Source: Nostoc sp. CCCryo 231-06
Lineage (GTDB): Bacteria; Cyanobacteriota; Cyanobacteriia; Cyanobacteriales; Nostocaceae
Direction of reading: 5' to 3'
Assembly (NCBI GenBank): GCA_023522315.1
Contig: JAHCSU010000543.1
Coordinates: forward strand, 1 to 35,210
DNA length: 35,210 bases
Shown: positions 7,927 to 16,288 of the stretch, piece by piece
How positions within the stretch are numbered: position 1 is the stretch's first letter
Layout: each line of letters opens with the position of its first letter
The notes under the pieces: model-generated
Told to the model about the DNA's origin: nothing
Seen by the model: the letters and a program-made list of their open reading frames with translations, nothing else
Database searches by the model: none
Position numbers and translations under genes: made by a program

Positions 7927-8059
7927 TCTAAACAATCCATGTATATTTTATTCATGCAAGAACTAATAGGTTAATTAACTGCAAACCCAGACATTACCGT
8001 TAACTCTGTCTAATGCTAATAAAACGATGTAGCAATCCTAAATTATTATGTGAATAACA

Positions 8060-8093
8060 AGATTCCCTAACTTTTTAGAAAAATTGGGAATCT
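8060..8093. terminator. Intergenic stem-loop AGATTCCC...GGGAATCT
   Basis: AGATTCCC (8060-8067) pairs with GGGAATCT (8086-8093), and flanking A/T bases extend the stem. It lies between the end of the PEP-CTERM gene and the argG promoter region. Its role is unknown; a second terminator or transcription insulator is possible. Confidence 0.35.
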
Positions 8094-8111
8094 GAGCTTT
8101 GAGATTTTATA

Positions 8112-8145
8112 ATTTTAAAAATTTGCAGGGTGGATAATCCCACCC
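8112..8145 (-). terminator. Probable terminator after the PEP-CTERM gene
   Basis: Read on the minus strand, GGGTGG and CCACCC form a six-bp G/C stem with a six-base loop (8145-8128), followed after a few bases by TTTTT. It lies 22 bases beyond the stop of the PEP-CTERM gene and may end the phoA/PEP-CTERM transcript. Confidence 0.5.
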
Positions 8146-8166
8146 CGTTATTTTTGATAATTTGGT

Positions 8167-8673
8167 TTAAGCTTTTGTGCTTGATGGTTTAGAAGATGCT
8201 ATCTTTTTACTCAAGAACAAACTCAACCCGAATACAGACAATCCAAGCATTAAACTTGGCTCTGGAACACTGGTATAAGTGACGGTCTGAACACCTGCAC
8301 TACTTGAATCGTTCAGATTGATAAAATTTTCGCGGTAGACATTAAAAGCGCTAGGTGTAAAATATAACCCTAACCCCGCTTGGTTAAAAATTGTTCCCGA
8401 AAAGTCGGTGAAAACTGACGCTAAAGGATCATCCGCTTCAGTGTATGACTGGCCACCATAGCTAGCAGAAATCTTTAAACCTTCTGCGATCGTTACTTCT
8501 TGATCGTCTGCTGCTGCTTGGTCGAATGAAAAAGTGCCTGTGAGAGTTTTATCGTCGTTAGAAAAATTATAAGTTAGGGCTGCTGCTTGAGCAGGCATAG
8601 TTTCCCCTAACGAAAAAATCAAAGCAGTTCCTACCGTTGCAGCTGCGAACTTCTTGAAGATGGAGTCAGTCAT
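8167..8673 (-). CDS. PEP-CTERM sorting-domain protein
   Basis: The 168-residue product has an N-terminal signal peptide (KKFAAATVGTALIFSLGE, cleavage near AQAAAL at ~28-32). It ends in a PEP-CTERM tail: VPEP at ~136-139, a hydrophobic helix to ~155, then KK and a short basic tail. Such tails are recognised by exosortases, which process or anchor exported proteins. The middle is a small beta-rich domain with GGQSYTEADD. I start at the ATG at 8673 (MTDSIFKKF), preceded by AAGGGA; the frame extends upstream but lacks a sorting-type N-terminus. It lies 126 bases downstream of phoA on the same strand and may be co-transcribed. It resembles the second PEP-CTERM protein at 13005-13553. Confidence 0.88.
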   Translation of the reverse strand: MTDSIFKKFAAATVGTALIFSLGETMPAQAAALTYNFSNDDKTLTGTFSFDQAAADDQEVTIAEGLKISASYGGQSYTEADDPLASVFTDFSGTIFNQAGLGLYFTPSAFNVYRENFINLNDSSSAGVQTVTYTSVPEPSLMLGLSVFGLSLFLSKKIASSKPSSTKA

Positions 8674-8726
8674 TTTTTCCCTTGATAAAAGAACAGGTGC
8701 AATAATACCGCAATAGTTTTTTGAGA

Positions 8727-8752
8727 CACAGACGTGGTAATACACGTCTGTG
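8727..8752. repeat. Perfect 10-bp inverted repeat between phoA and the PEP-CTERM gene
   Basis: CACAGACGTG (8727-8736) and CACGTCTGTG (8743-8752) form a perfect stem with a six-base loop. It lies ~50 bases after the phoA stop and ~55 before the next start. No U-run follows on the minus strand, so it looks more like an RNA-processing/stability hairpin or an operator than a classic terminator. Confidence 0.6.
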
Positions 8753-8799
8753 CAACAGAAAGCTTTTCAGTTAGTGTTTAGTGAAGCGGTGTATTAATT

Positions 8800-10761
8800 T
8801 CACGGACTGGCGATCGCAGTTTTCATGGCTTGGAAGATATGACTTTGGTCAACCACACCCCGAACACCAGGCACACTGTAAGTTCCAGAGCTATCTGTAA
8901 TCTGGAAACCTTGTCCTAGCGATCGCGTCAGAGCTGATGCGTAAGCACCTTGGTAGTAAACAGGTACAACGCGGCGGCTATGGCTACCCCAGAGATATTT
9001 ATAATTTGGATCAGACCCCCAGAAGTGACCAGCATCAGTAGGATTGTGCTTGACGAAAGTGATGTCCTTGGCGTTATATTTCAACCCTTTAGCCTGATTT
9101 GGGTTAGGATTGGGAGTCAATTTAGAGGCAAAGTCATTATTCAGAGTTAGATAGTGGTCATGGTCAGCAGTAACAAGTAGCAAGTTCTTGCTCCAACCAC
9201 CATGATTATCTACCCAAGTAATGACCTGCTGGACTGCCTTATCAAAATCATTCATGGTACCAATCAGGTTATCCATGTTGTTGTCATGAGCAGCCCAGTC
9301 GATATCGCCTCCCTCAACCATTAGCCAGAAGCCATCTTTGTCTTTACCTAAAACGGTTAAAGCTGCTTTGGTTAAATCAGCCAAAGTTGGATTTTCGTTA
9401 ATCTCTTTAGCAATAAAGCTGGCATCAGTTTCACCAGGAGCCAAAGGACGGACAGTATCGGGTGCAGGAGCATTAGGAGCGATGGGATTACCAGCTGCAT
9501 CAATGACAGGAACACAATCCCCAGCAGTACCAGTTATTATCTGACCTGATGGACAGGTATCCGGCGTTCCAGCCTTGACAACAGAGCTATAGAGAGAGAA
9601 GTTGTCCAAACCTGTCAAACTATAGTCTCCCTTAGAGGAACTAACAGGAATGTTGCCATTTTGTCCACGCGCACCATACAGACCAAATAATCTGCCTCCC
9701 TTGTTGGGGTCGATTTTAGCAGCCGTTTTTAGCAGTGTCTTAGCTGCATTAGGGCCGCGTTCCAAAAAGGTATAGCCGTAACGATTGGACTTAGGATTAT
9801 TCTTCAGATGCTGGTAAGTGTCTTCTGTAATGTATGTATACTTAAAGACACCCTCTGCTGTACTTGTACTTTCTCTATTTTCAAAATCTTTGGGATGACC
9901 GCCACCCAACAAAATATTGGGTTTAAAGTTCAGCAATGTCTGTTGCAAAATGCTGTCTTGGTTGGTCTTGCTGGGGTCGTAAACACTATCGTACTTACTA
10001 CGACGATTTACGAAAGAAGCCGCAGCACCAGGCGTTGCATGGCTAACAGGTACGGAAGTTACCAAGCCTGTAGACTTACCTTTTTCTTTGGCAATTTCTA
10101 GGATGGTTTTCAACTTCTTCTCGTAAATGTCTACCCCCATCGCGTTGTTAAAGCTCTTTACTCCCGTATACAGAGTTGTAGCTGTGTTAGCAGAGTCGGG
10201 ATAACTGTACTTGATGTAATCTTTGTCATAAGTACCAGAATTAGCAGGGGTCAAAGGAACCCAAGGAACAGGGCCGCCCTTACTGAGGTCATAACCCGCC
10301 AGATTACCATCCTCTAGGCTATTGCCATCAGCTCTATTGCCAGGGTTAAAAGGATTAGGCTGGAATGAAAAGTTGGGACGAAGAGGACTTGCAGCAGTCA
10401 CTGTATTAGACCCATCCAGAGCAGAGTTCCCTGTTGGATGGGGCTGGTCTGTTGGATTGGCTGGTGTATTTCCCTGAATAGTTGTGCCGTAAGTAGTCAC
10501 CAATCCATATCCAGTTAGCTTTTGGAAGCTAAGACCTGAGCCTTGACCACTTGTGTAAAAAGGAGCACCTTTGGCAACGGCTGCCGCCCGTGCCATCTCC
10601 CAACCCATACCATCGCCAATCATGATAATTACGTTAATTCCATTACCAGCAGCTAGAGTGGGCTGAAAAACAGAATTACCAAATACCAGCAGAACGGTAC
10701 AGAGCAAGCCAGCCATCATAAAGGCTAGAAATCGCTTGTACTTTTGCAAAAATGAAATCAT
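8800..10761 (-). CDS. phoA: Secreted PhoA-type alkaline phosphatase with large insertions
   Basis: The 653-residue exported phosphomonoesterase has a Sec signal peptide (FLAFMMAGLLCTVLLVFGNS, cleavage near LAAG ~37-39). Active-site residues of the alkaline phosphatase superfamily are present: Asp50 in MIGDGMG, nucleophile Ser190 in PDSANTATTLYTG, Glu483/Asp488/His492 in EGGDIDWAAH, Asp533-His534 in TADHDH, and His594 in GSHSRR. These bind two Zn and one Mg in the family. It is far longer than the ~450-residue E. coli enzyme: Gly/Pro/Asn-rich insertions lie at ~94-185 and ~365-445, the latter with a Cys403/Cys416 pair that could form a disulfide. A PEP-CTERM gene follows on the same strand and a CDF metal transporter precedes it. 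Phosphate control is likely; see the candidate box upstream. Confidence 0.93.
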   Translation of the reverse strand: MISFLQKYKRFLAFMMAGLLCTVLLVFGNSVFQPTLAAGNGINVIIMIGDGMGWEMARAAAVAKGAPFYTSGQGSGLSFQKLTGYGLVTTYGTTIQGNTPANPTDQPHPTGNSALDGSNTVTAASPLRPNFSFQPNPFNPGNRADGNSLEDGNLAGYDLSKGGPVPWVPLTPANSGTYDKDYIKYSYPDSANTATTLYTGVKSFNNAMGVDIYEKKLKTILEIAKEKGKSTGLVTSVPVSHATPGAAASFVNRRSKYDSVYDPSKTNQDSILQQTLLNFKPNILLGGGHPKDFENRESTSTAEGVFKYTYITEDTYQHLKNNPKSNRYGYTFLERGPNAAKTLLKTAAKIDPNKGGRLFGLYGARGQNGNIPVSSSKGDYSLTGLDNFSLYSSVVKAGTPDTCPSGQIITGTAGDCVPVIDAAGNPIAPNAPAPDTVRPLAPGETDASFIAKEINENPTLADLTKAALTVLGKDKDGFWLMVEGGDIDWAAHDNNMDNLIGTMNDFDKAVQQVITWVDNHGGWSKNLLLVTADHDHYLTLNNDFASKLTPNPNPNQAKGLKYNAKDITFVKHNPTDAGHFWGSDPNYKYLWGSHSRRVVPVYYQGAYASALTRSLGQGFQITDSSGTYSVPGVRGVVDQSHIFQAMKTAIASP

Positions 10762-10775
10762 TGCAGTGTGCCTTA

Positions 10776-10805
10776 AAGTTAATTGAGCAAGTTTTAGTGG
10801 TTAAT
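10776..10805 (-). promoter_or_regulatory. Candidate Pho box upstream of phoA
   Basis: On the minus strand ATTAACCA (10805-10798) and ATTAACTT (10783-10776) lie exactly 22 bases apart, twice the 11-base period of cyanobacterial PhoB/SphR boxes (consensus near CTTAACCT). The unit expected between them is poorly matched. It lies ~15-45 bases before the phoA start, which is closer than usual. Weak evidence. Confidence 0.25.
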
Positions 10806-10963
10806 ATTGATAAAAATTTGGTTCTAGATGAGCGCTATGCTTTGACAGTTGGAAAAAATGCCATAAGCATTATGTTTAAAAGCTCTTTAAAAATTCAATA
10901 TAGCCAGGGTAAACTAGTGCAAATATTTTGGGATTTATAGTAGTAATTAGTAGAATTACTTAT

Positions 10964-11956
10964 TTAGGTATGTTCCAGGTTTGAATTTATTTTACTTCCA
11001 GACAACATGAAAACTAAATCTTGGTTAAATAAAGGATGAATTGGCAACGCTGAAGGTTTTTTACAGCTAGTTAGCTGCAAAGTTATTTCAGGAATATTAA
11101 AAGTTTTTCGGATGTGATTTTCCAACTTATTGAGTAAGCGATCGCGTTCCTGGATAGTTGCAGATTCAACTGTCAAATTGGCACAAAGTATTACCTTATC
11201 TAAGCTAATTGTCCAAATGTGAAGTTTTTCTACTTGAACAACACCAGGAAAAGATTTGAGAGATATTTCCACATCAACAGGATCTATTGATTCCGGTGCA
11301 TACTCCAAAAAAATCTTTAAACTTTCTTGTACTAAAGGTAAAGCACTCAAAGCCGTAAAAGTTGCAACGACTAAACTAATAGCAACATCTGCCCACCACC
11401 AATCCCAAAGATGAACTGCTAAAGCAGCTATAATTACGCCAACAGAACTAACAGTATCAGCGATGACATGAAGCAAAGCTCCCCGCAGGTTTAAGTCGTC
11501 GTGAGTGTGGGGATGAAGCAAAGTAATATTGAGCAGATTGACAATTAAACCTAATACTGCAATTGCTAACATAGGTATGCCTAAAATTGCGGCTGGATGT
11601 TGCCAGCGTTGAATAGCTTCTAATATGATAAAAGTAGCGATCGCAACTAAACCTAATCCATTCACCAATGCTGCTAAAACTTCGATTCGCTGATGTCCAA
11701 ATGTTGCTTTTTCCTTAGCTGGTTGCTGTGCTAAAAAACTAGCAAGTAGCGATATTGCCAAGGCTGTGATATCCGATAAAATGTGTCCTGCATCCGCCTG
11801 TAAAGATAAACTTTGACTCCATAAACCCACAGTCCACTCAGCAACAAAAAAAACAGCAAGTAAACCTACTGTTATCCACAAATTTTTTGCTTTCTGGTAA
11901 TTATTAACTACTTTTACAGAATCATCTGCACATCCACACCATTGAAGTGAAACCAT
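10964..11956 (-). CDS. Cation diffusion facilitator transporter, zinc type
   Basis: The 330-residue inner-membrane protein has six predicted helices, beginning near residue 26. The two metal-site motifs of Zn/Cd-type CDF exporters are present: His58-xxx-Asp62 (GHILSD) in helix 2 and His163-xxx-Asp167 (HVIADT) in helix 5. The conserved FGHQRIEVLAAL (~87-98) and a His-rich loop LLHPHTHDD (~146-154) between helices 4 and 5 also point to zinc. A cytoplasmic ferredoxin-like domain follows (~210-300). CDF proteins exchange cytoplasmic Zn2+ for protons. The N-terminal Cys-x-Cys (residues 7 and 9) could be a further metal site. Its position between two metal-dependent phosphatases is suggestive, but a functional link is inference. 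Confidence 0.93.
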   Translation of the reverse strand: MVSLQWCGCADDSVKVVNNYQKAKNLWITVGLLAVFFVAEWTVGLWSQSLSLQADAGHILSDITALAISLLASFLAQQPAKEKATFGHQRIEVLAALVNGLGLVAIATFIILEAIQRWQHPAAILGIPMLAIAVLGLIVNLLNITLLHPHTHDDLNLRGALLHVIADTVSSVGVIIAALAVHLWDWWWADVAISLVVATFTALSALPLVQESLKIFLEYAPESIDPVDVEISLKSFPGVVQVEKLHIWTISLDKVILCANLTVESATIQERDRLLNKLENHIRKTFNIPEITLQLTSCKKPSALPIHPLFNQDLVFMLSGSKINSNLEHT

Positions 11957-13004
11957 TACTCACAAACCTTTTGATAGCACAGTAGTAGCTTAAAAAATCA
12001 CACCACTCGTATTTGTGGCGAGTATGTTCTCAATTCGGAATGTATATCCTCAAATATTGTCTTTTAACAGGCTATGCAGTTAAAGAATTTTTCTCCCATG
12101 CCTTTTTTATAAAATTACTCAGCAATCTCTTATCAAAATATGTTTTTGTAGATTCGGAAATATACGAAGACTAGAAAAAATATGTATCTATAAAAAAATT
12201 TATCTTACTTGATTTAAGACATGGTAATGCTTTTGTTAAAAATGAAAAAATAAAGCATATTAACATTTGTAATTTACAGCAATCATCCTGTTAGTAACTT
12301 GTTAATAATTACACAATGCTTTGTTGGTAATCACAACTTGCGTTCAACCTAAGCATTAACCTTGACAGGATGATAACCATTATCTTTGAATATCCTACTG
12401 ATATAGGTAATAAACGCCTTTTTGATGCGCGATATACCTCGATAAATACATATTGAGAATAAGAATCCTTTTTACTACTTTTTCTAACTTTTGAATAAAA
12501 TTTTAAAGATTATGAGCTTCCAATTTGCATCTTCACTTACTACTAAACCTCATTTATGTTGAGAACCGTAGTTTTTGCCCTCACCCTAAATCCCTCTCCC
12601 ATCTTGGGAGAGGGACAACTTTGCGGCTCCCCTTCTCCCAAATTTGGGAGAAGGGGCTGGGGGATGAGGGTTTTTTCTTTTCATACTGAAATAACTACAG
12701 TTTTCAAGATGGACGCGGTTTAATACGGCTCGGTGAATCATTTTCATCTGATTTTGTGACAATTTGACAGTAATAAAAATGTTGCTAATGACATGGACTA
12801 AAGTCAGAAGCTTGAAACCATTTCGATGCTAAGTGGATGAGTTATTTTTTTTACTTTACAGGAAATTTATATATACGTGACAAGCGTAAAGATTTTATGA
12901 CGATAATCTTTTGTTTAATATTTCTTAACCTGTATACAGTGGCTAAAAGCTTATTCAAGTGAAATTACAGGACTATTCATTTTTTCACTTTGGAGCATTT
13001 TCTG
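11957..13004. other. Long intergenic region with one structured repeat
   Basis: This 1,048-base divergent gap between the CDF and PEP-CTERM genes is AT-rich and has no credible gene. It contains the structured repeat at 12559-12707 (listed separately) and a Pho-box-like pair TTCAACCT/ATTAACCT at 12343-12362 whose spacing is 12 rather than 11. It also has a fragment near 12723 (AATACGGCTCGGTGAATC) similar to one near 2849, possibly another dispersed repeat. Confidence 0.6.
12559..12707. repeat. Structured interspersed repeat (CCCTCACCC...GGGATGAGGG), copy 1
   Basis: The core 12578-12670 contains two strong hairpins, 12591-12615 (TCCCTCTCCCA/TGGGAGAGGGA) and 12629-12656 (CCCCTTCTCCCAAA/TTTGGGAGAAGGGG), enclosed by outer arms CCCTCACCC and GGGATGAGGG. 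The whole can fold as a three-way junction on either strand. Flanking bases 12559-12576 and 12690-12707 are inverted copies at 15 of 18 positions, so this copy may be carried by a MITE. No target duplication was found. The same core occurs at 31589-31685. Confidence 0.85.
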
Positions 13005-13553
13005 ATGAAATTAGCCAAAAATCTTGGTGTTGCTACCATTGCAGTTGCCATATCTTTTACTGCTGTTGGTGTTAAATCGGCCCAAGCTGCCTTAGTTAAT
13101 TATGGTTTCACCGTGAATACCACATCTGGCGATAATTTCGGTCAGTATTTCGGCTCTTTTCAATACGATGACTCGACCTTAACCAATACAGGTCTTGAGA
13201 CATTGGGAGTTGAGAATGGATTAGCAGTTGCATTCAACTATTTAGGTACTAACTATACAGAGGGAGATGATACTGATTTCAATAGTTTTCCTATAGCCAG
13301 CTTTAATAATGGCGAAGTTCTGGGACTAAGCTATTTTGTTGCAGACCAGTTTGCGATCGCAAGTGATCCAAATACTCCAAATGTAGGAGGAAACAACTTT
13401 TATCTGATTGACCAATCAGTAAATACAACACAAGTAGGTACTGTAAGCTACGCTAAAGTACCCGAACCGTTAGCTGTTGGTGGTACAGCTATTGCTGCTG
13501 TTATGGGATTGTGGATGCAACGTAAGAAGAGAGCAACAAAAGTTGTGGGTTAA
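13005..13553 (+). CDS. PEP-CTERM sorting-domain protein, second copy
   Basis: The 182-residue product starts MKLAKNLGVATIAVAISF with a Sec signal peptide cleaved near AQAAL (~29-33). It ends with VPEP at ~152-155, a hydrophobic helix, and QRKKR: a PEP-CTERM sorting tail. The middle domain is small, acidic and beta-rich. Phrases such as FGSFQYDD, YLGTNYTEGDD and a Tyr-rich segment before VPEP parallel GTFSFD and YGGQSYTEADD in the PEP-CTERM protein at 8167-8673, suggesting a shared family. The ATG at 13005 follows a GGAG at 12991-12994. It is convergent with phoX and separated from it by a strong stem-loop. No exosortase gene lies in the window. Confidence 0.88.
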   Translation: MKLAKNLGVATIAVAISFTAVGVKSAQAALVNYGFTVNTTSGDNFGQYFGSFQYDDSTLTNTGLETLGVENGLAVAFNYLGTNYTEGDDTDFNSFPIASFNNGEVLGLSYFVADQFAIASDPNTPNVGGNNFYLIDQSVNTTQVGTVSYAKVPEPLAVGGTAIAAVMGLWMQRKKRATKVVG

Positions 13554-13564
13554 CAGTTATAAGT

Positions 13565-13613
13565 AAATCACCTTATCCTTGCCTGTGTTTAAGGTTAAGG
13601 ATTAAGGTGATTT
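13565..13613 (+). terminator. Strong stem-loop after the PEP-CTERM gene
   Basis: AAATCACCTTATCCTT (13565-13580) pairs with AAGGATTAAGGTGATTT (13597-13613) in a long, nearly perfect stem. It lies 12 bases after the stop and between convergent genes. There is no clear U-run, so it may act as a bidirectional terminator or 3'-end stabiliser. Confidence 0.6.
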
Positions 13614-13677
13614 AAAACTATTTAAGATACTGTAGTGACAAAGGAGCGATCGCTAAATAAATCTGTTCCTATTGTCT

Positions 13678-15846
13678 TTACAGACCACCAACAACGCCAC
13701 CATCATTACGGGTAATTACTACCACTGATGAACGTGGGCGACCTGATGGGCCATACCCTTGACTGTTAGGCCAATTGCTGGCGATCGTGGGATTCGAGGC
13801 ATCTCCGCGATCGCCTGGGTGCTGGATGTTGATAAACATCGCTTTGCCATCGGGTGTGCTGGTAATACCAGTTACCTCACAATCCGTAGGGCTGGTTAAG
13901 AAGCGCCTAACTTGTTTGGTGTTGGGGTCAGCACACGACATGGTGTTGCTACCGATGTTTACCAAATCAGCGATACCATCGCCTGAGTGGTCGGTCTGAA
14001 TCCAAAGGCGGCCGAAGTCGTCGAACCACAGACCATCTGGTGAACTTAAGTCGTCACCTTTAATGTTGCCCTGAAGATTTGGTTCGGGCCTAGTTTTGTC
14101 CCCAGCTTCAAAGAAAATATCCCACTTGAAGGTAGTTGCTGTAACACTGCGTCCATCTTCCCGCCAGCGAATGATGTGACCGTAACGGTTGTCAGGACGT
14201 GGGTTTGAAGCATTCACGGGAGGACGCGCACCGCCTGCTGCTGTTGTGCCGTCTGGCTGATTCGACGAAACTGGAGTTGTGCCCCGACGATTATTGTTGG
14301 TCAATGTGCAGTAGACTTCAATCTCTTTATATCCGCCGATGCGAGGACGCACAGCTACCCACTCTGGACGATCCATCATGGTTGCGCCGACTCTATCCGC
14401 AGCTTGTCTTGTCTTGACAAGCACCTCAGCTTGACTTCTGAAACCATTTTCTGGTGTCAAACCACGCTGACCGTAGACCAAAGGAATCCACTCACCAGTA
14501 CCGTTGTCAGTGAATTTGGCAACGTACAAAACACCGTTGTCGAGCAAATCGCGGTTAGCAGAACGATTTCCGGGATTGAAAGGTTGGGCACAAACGAACT
14601 TGTAGATATACTCGTTGCGCTCGTCGTCACCCTGATAGAAAGCAACACGGTTATTGTCATCAACAACAACCTGAGCGCTCTCATGCTTGAACCGACCAAG
14701 GGCAGTGCGCTTGACTGGTGTGCTTTGCGGATCGTAGGGATCAATCTCAACCACCCAGCCGAATAAATGGGGTTCAAGTGGGTTGGTGCTGGCATCGAAG
14801 CGTGGATCAACCTCAGGCCAGCGATAGCTAGATGATGTTGAAACGCCGTACCGATTTTGGCCTGCCAGAATATCGGACTTTTCGATGCCTGGAATTGCAA
14901 CTACATCTCGTGTGGGATTAGCAAAGTAGCCGTTCCAATTCTCTTCGCAGGTCAAGTAAGTACCCCAAGGAGTGTAGCCATTGGCGCAGTTGTTGAGTGT
15001 ACCATAAGCGGTGTAGCCGTCGTTCAGCGTCCCGGTGTCAACAGAGCCAGTTGGCTGAATTGAAAACTTTTTTGACTTTAACAGTGCATTGCCAGCCGCA
15101 GGCCCCGATACCCGCATCTCGGTGTTGCCGGTAATGCGGCGACCATAAGAAGAATTACGATTGAAACTCCACTCATTGCCGTTTTTGGAAATTTCCACAA
15201 CAGACACGCCATGAGCAGCCTGAGACTTCCGTACTTTGGCAATTGTGACTGTATCCAGACCATCTGGATGCAAAATTGATTCCTGGGTGTACTCATGGTT
15301 GACGCACAGCAGACCAGTATTGATGGGCTGATTTAAAAAGCCTCTTAATGATCTTGTTTGTGAACTTACTGTCCGACCAACAACATTCCCTGGCTGTAAA
15401 GGGAAGTAGTACATACCGTCATTGTGCATACCAAACTGCTTTTCTTGAGCAGCTGCATCTTGGGAGGCATCTGCTAGCCAAGTTGGGCCACCAGGCGCGA
15501 TCGGATCTCCCCAAGCAATCAGTACTTTAGCTGTGTAACCTTCAGGAACACTGACAAGATCCTTTTCCAGAAGTCCTGTAACTGGATTGAGTAGATTCGG
15601 TGGGATGCTTTTAAAGCCTATGCCAGCAAATCCCGTTCCCTTGGGAATTGGCGCTGCATCAACACTTTGAAGAAAACCACCGATAGAAACATCGCCCAGA
15701 ACAGTTAGCACTAAGGTACCCACAGCCGTCATGATGAACCGCCGCCGACTCAGACTCAGACTAACGCGGTCAATCACATCATGAATTGACTCGTTACCGG
15801 ATGGGTTGAGGGTCAAATTGTTTTTAGGGTGAAAGCGTCCTTTCAT
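13678..15846 (-). CDS. phoX: PhoX-type alkaline phosphatase, Tat-exported
   Basis: This 722-residue protein belongs to the PhoX/DUF839 family of calcium- and iron-dependent phosphomonoesterases, unrelated to PhoA. A twin-arginine signal SRRRFIMTA (residues ~33-41) and a hydrophobic stretch follow an unusually long N-terminal region. Family motifs are present: CVNHEYTQES (~181-190), GTYLTCEENWNGY (~295-307) with the conserved Cys-Glu pair, GRFKHESAQV (~384-393), YQGDDERNEYIYKFV (~404-418), and SPDGLWFDDFGRLWIQTDHSGDG in the C-terminal part. It frees phosphate from organic esters in the periplasm or outside. The ATG at 15846 follows GGAG with 8 bases between. A perfect tandem repeat CCATTTAAG x2 at 15857-15874 lies in its leader. 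It is likely phosphate-controlled, but no clear Pho box was seen. Confidence 0.95.
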   Translation of the reverse strand: MKGRFHPKNNLTLNPSGNESIHDVIDRVSLSLSRRRFIMTAVGTLVLTVLGDVSIGGFLQSVDAAPIPKGTGFAGIGFKSIPPNLLNPVTGLLEKDLVSVPEGYTAKVLIAWGDPIAPGGPTWLADASQDAAAQEKQFGMHNDGMYYFPLQPGNVVGRTVSSQTRSLRGFLNQPINTGLLCVNHEYTQESILHPDGLDTVTIAKVRKSQAAHGVSVVEISKNGNEWSFNRNSSYGRRITGNTEMRVSGPAAGNALLKSKKFSIQPTGSVDTGTLNDGYTAYGTLNNCANGYTPWGTYLTCEENWNGYFANPTRDVVAIPGIEKSDILAGQNRYGVSTSSSYRWPEVDPRFDASTNPLEPHLFGWVVEIDPYDPQSTPVKRTALGRFKHESAQVVVDDNNRVAFYQGDDERNEYIYKFVCAQPFNPGNRSANRDLLDNGVLYVAKFTDNGTGEWIPLVYGQRGLTPENGFRSQAEVLVKTRQAADRVGATMMDRPEWVAVRPRIGGYKEIEVYCTLTNNNRRGTTPVSSNQPDGTTAAGGARPPVNASNPRPDNRYGHIIRWREDGRSVTATTFKWDIFFEAGDKTRPEPNLQGNIKGDDLSSPDGLWFDDFGRLWIQTDHSGDGIADLVNIGSNTMSCADPNTKQVRRFLTSPTDCEVTGITSTPDGKAMFINIQHPGDRGDASNPTIASNWPNSQGYGPSGRPRSSVVVITRNDGGVVGGL

Positions 15847-16288
15847 TCTTTGTTCTCCATTTAAGCCATTTAAGGTTTACGAGATTGCTATTCAGTTCAT
15901 CTCTCAATAACATGAGTAATTCACTAAAGAGAAACTTTAGATATTTACAGAAATTACTTAGATATTTATTGAGATTTGACACATTTTTAACAGCCAATAA
16001 ATAGCAGCGAATAACAAATTAAAACTGGCTGATGCTTCTTACGCAAATAAAAATTATCAAGTTTTTATTATTTTAGGTACTCAGTATTAACATCAGGTTA
16101 TATATTGATTAATTGACATGCAAAAATGTATATTTTCAGCTTTTTAACATGGCAAACTTATATACCTATTTTGAAATGTCCAGCAAATATTGCATCATCA
16201 GCAGATTTACCATTTCCGTAACCAGAATTATGTAAGGAACAGTGTCAGCGTCGCATCTGTCCTATCCTGGAGATAGATAAATTGTGTT
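15847..16288. other. Divergent intergenic region between phoX and a glycosyltransferase
   Basis: These 442 AT-rich bases must hold the phoX promoter. The only regular feature is the 9-base perfect tandem direct repeat CCATTTAAG at 15857-15874, just before the phoX ribosome site (on the minus strand CTTAAATGG twice). No gene is recognised; a 28-codon frame from 16149 looks accidental. Confidence 0.55.

Noticed and set aside
8727-8752. Rho-independent terminator after phoA
   Set aside because: The stem is perfect but no U-run follows on the coding strand; listed only as an inverted repeat.
12343-12362. Pho-box-like pair TTCAACCT/ATTAACCT between the CDF and PEP-CTERM genes
   Set aside because: Spacing is 12 rather than 11 and the pair lies roughly 390-650 bases from either gene start.
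14404-14900. 120- and 147-codon frames antisense to phoX
   Set aside because: Fully inside a well-supported PhoX coding region; composition is explained by codon bias of the opposite strand.
16149-16235. 28-codon frame upstream of the glycosyltransferase
   Set aside because: Very short, AT-rich chance frame without a ribosome site.
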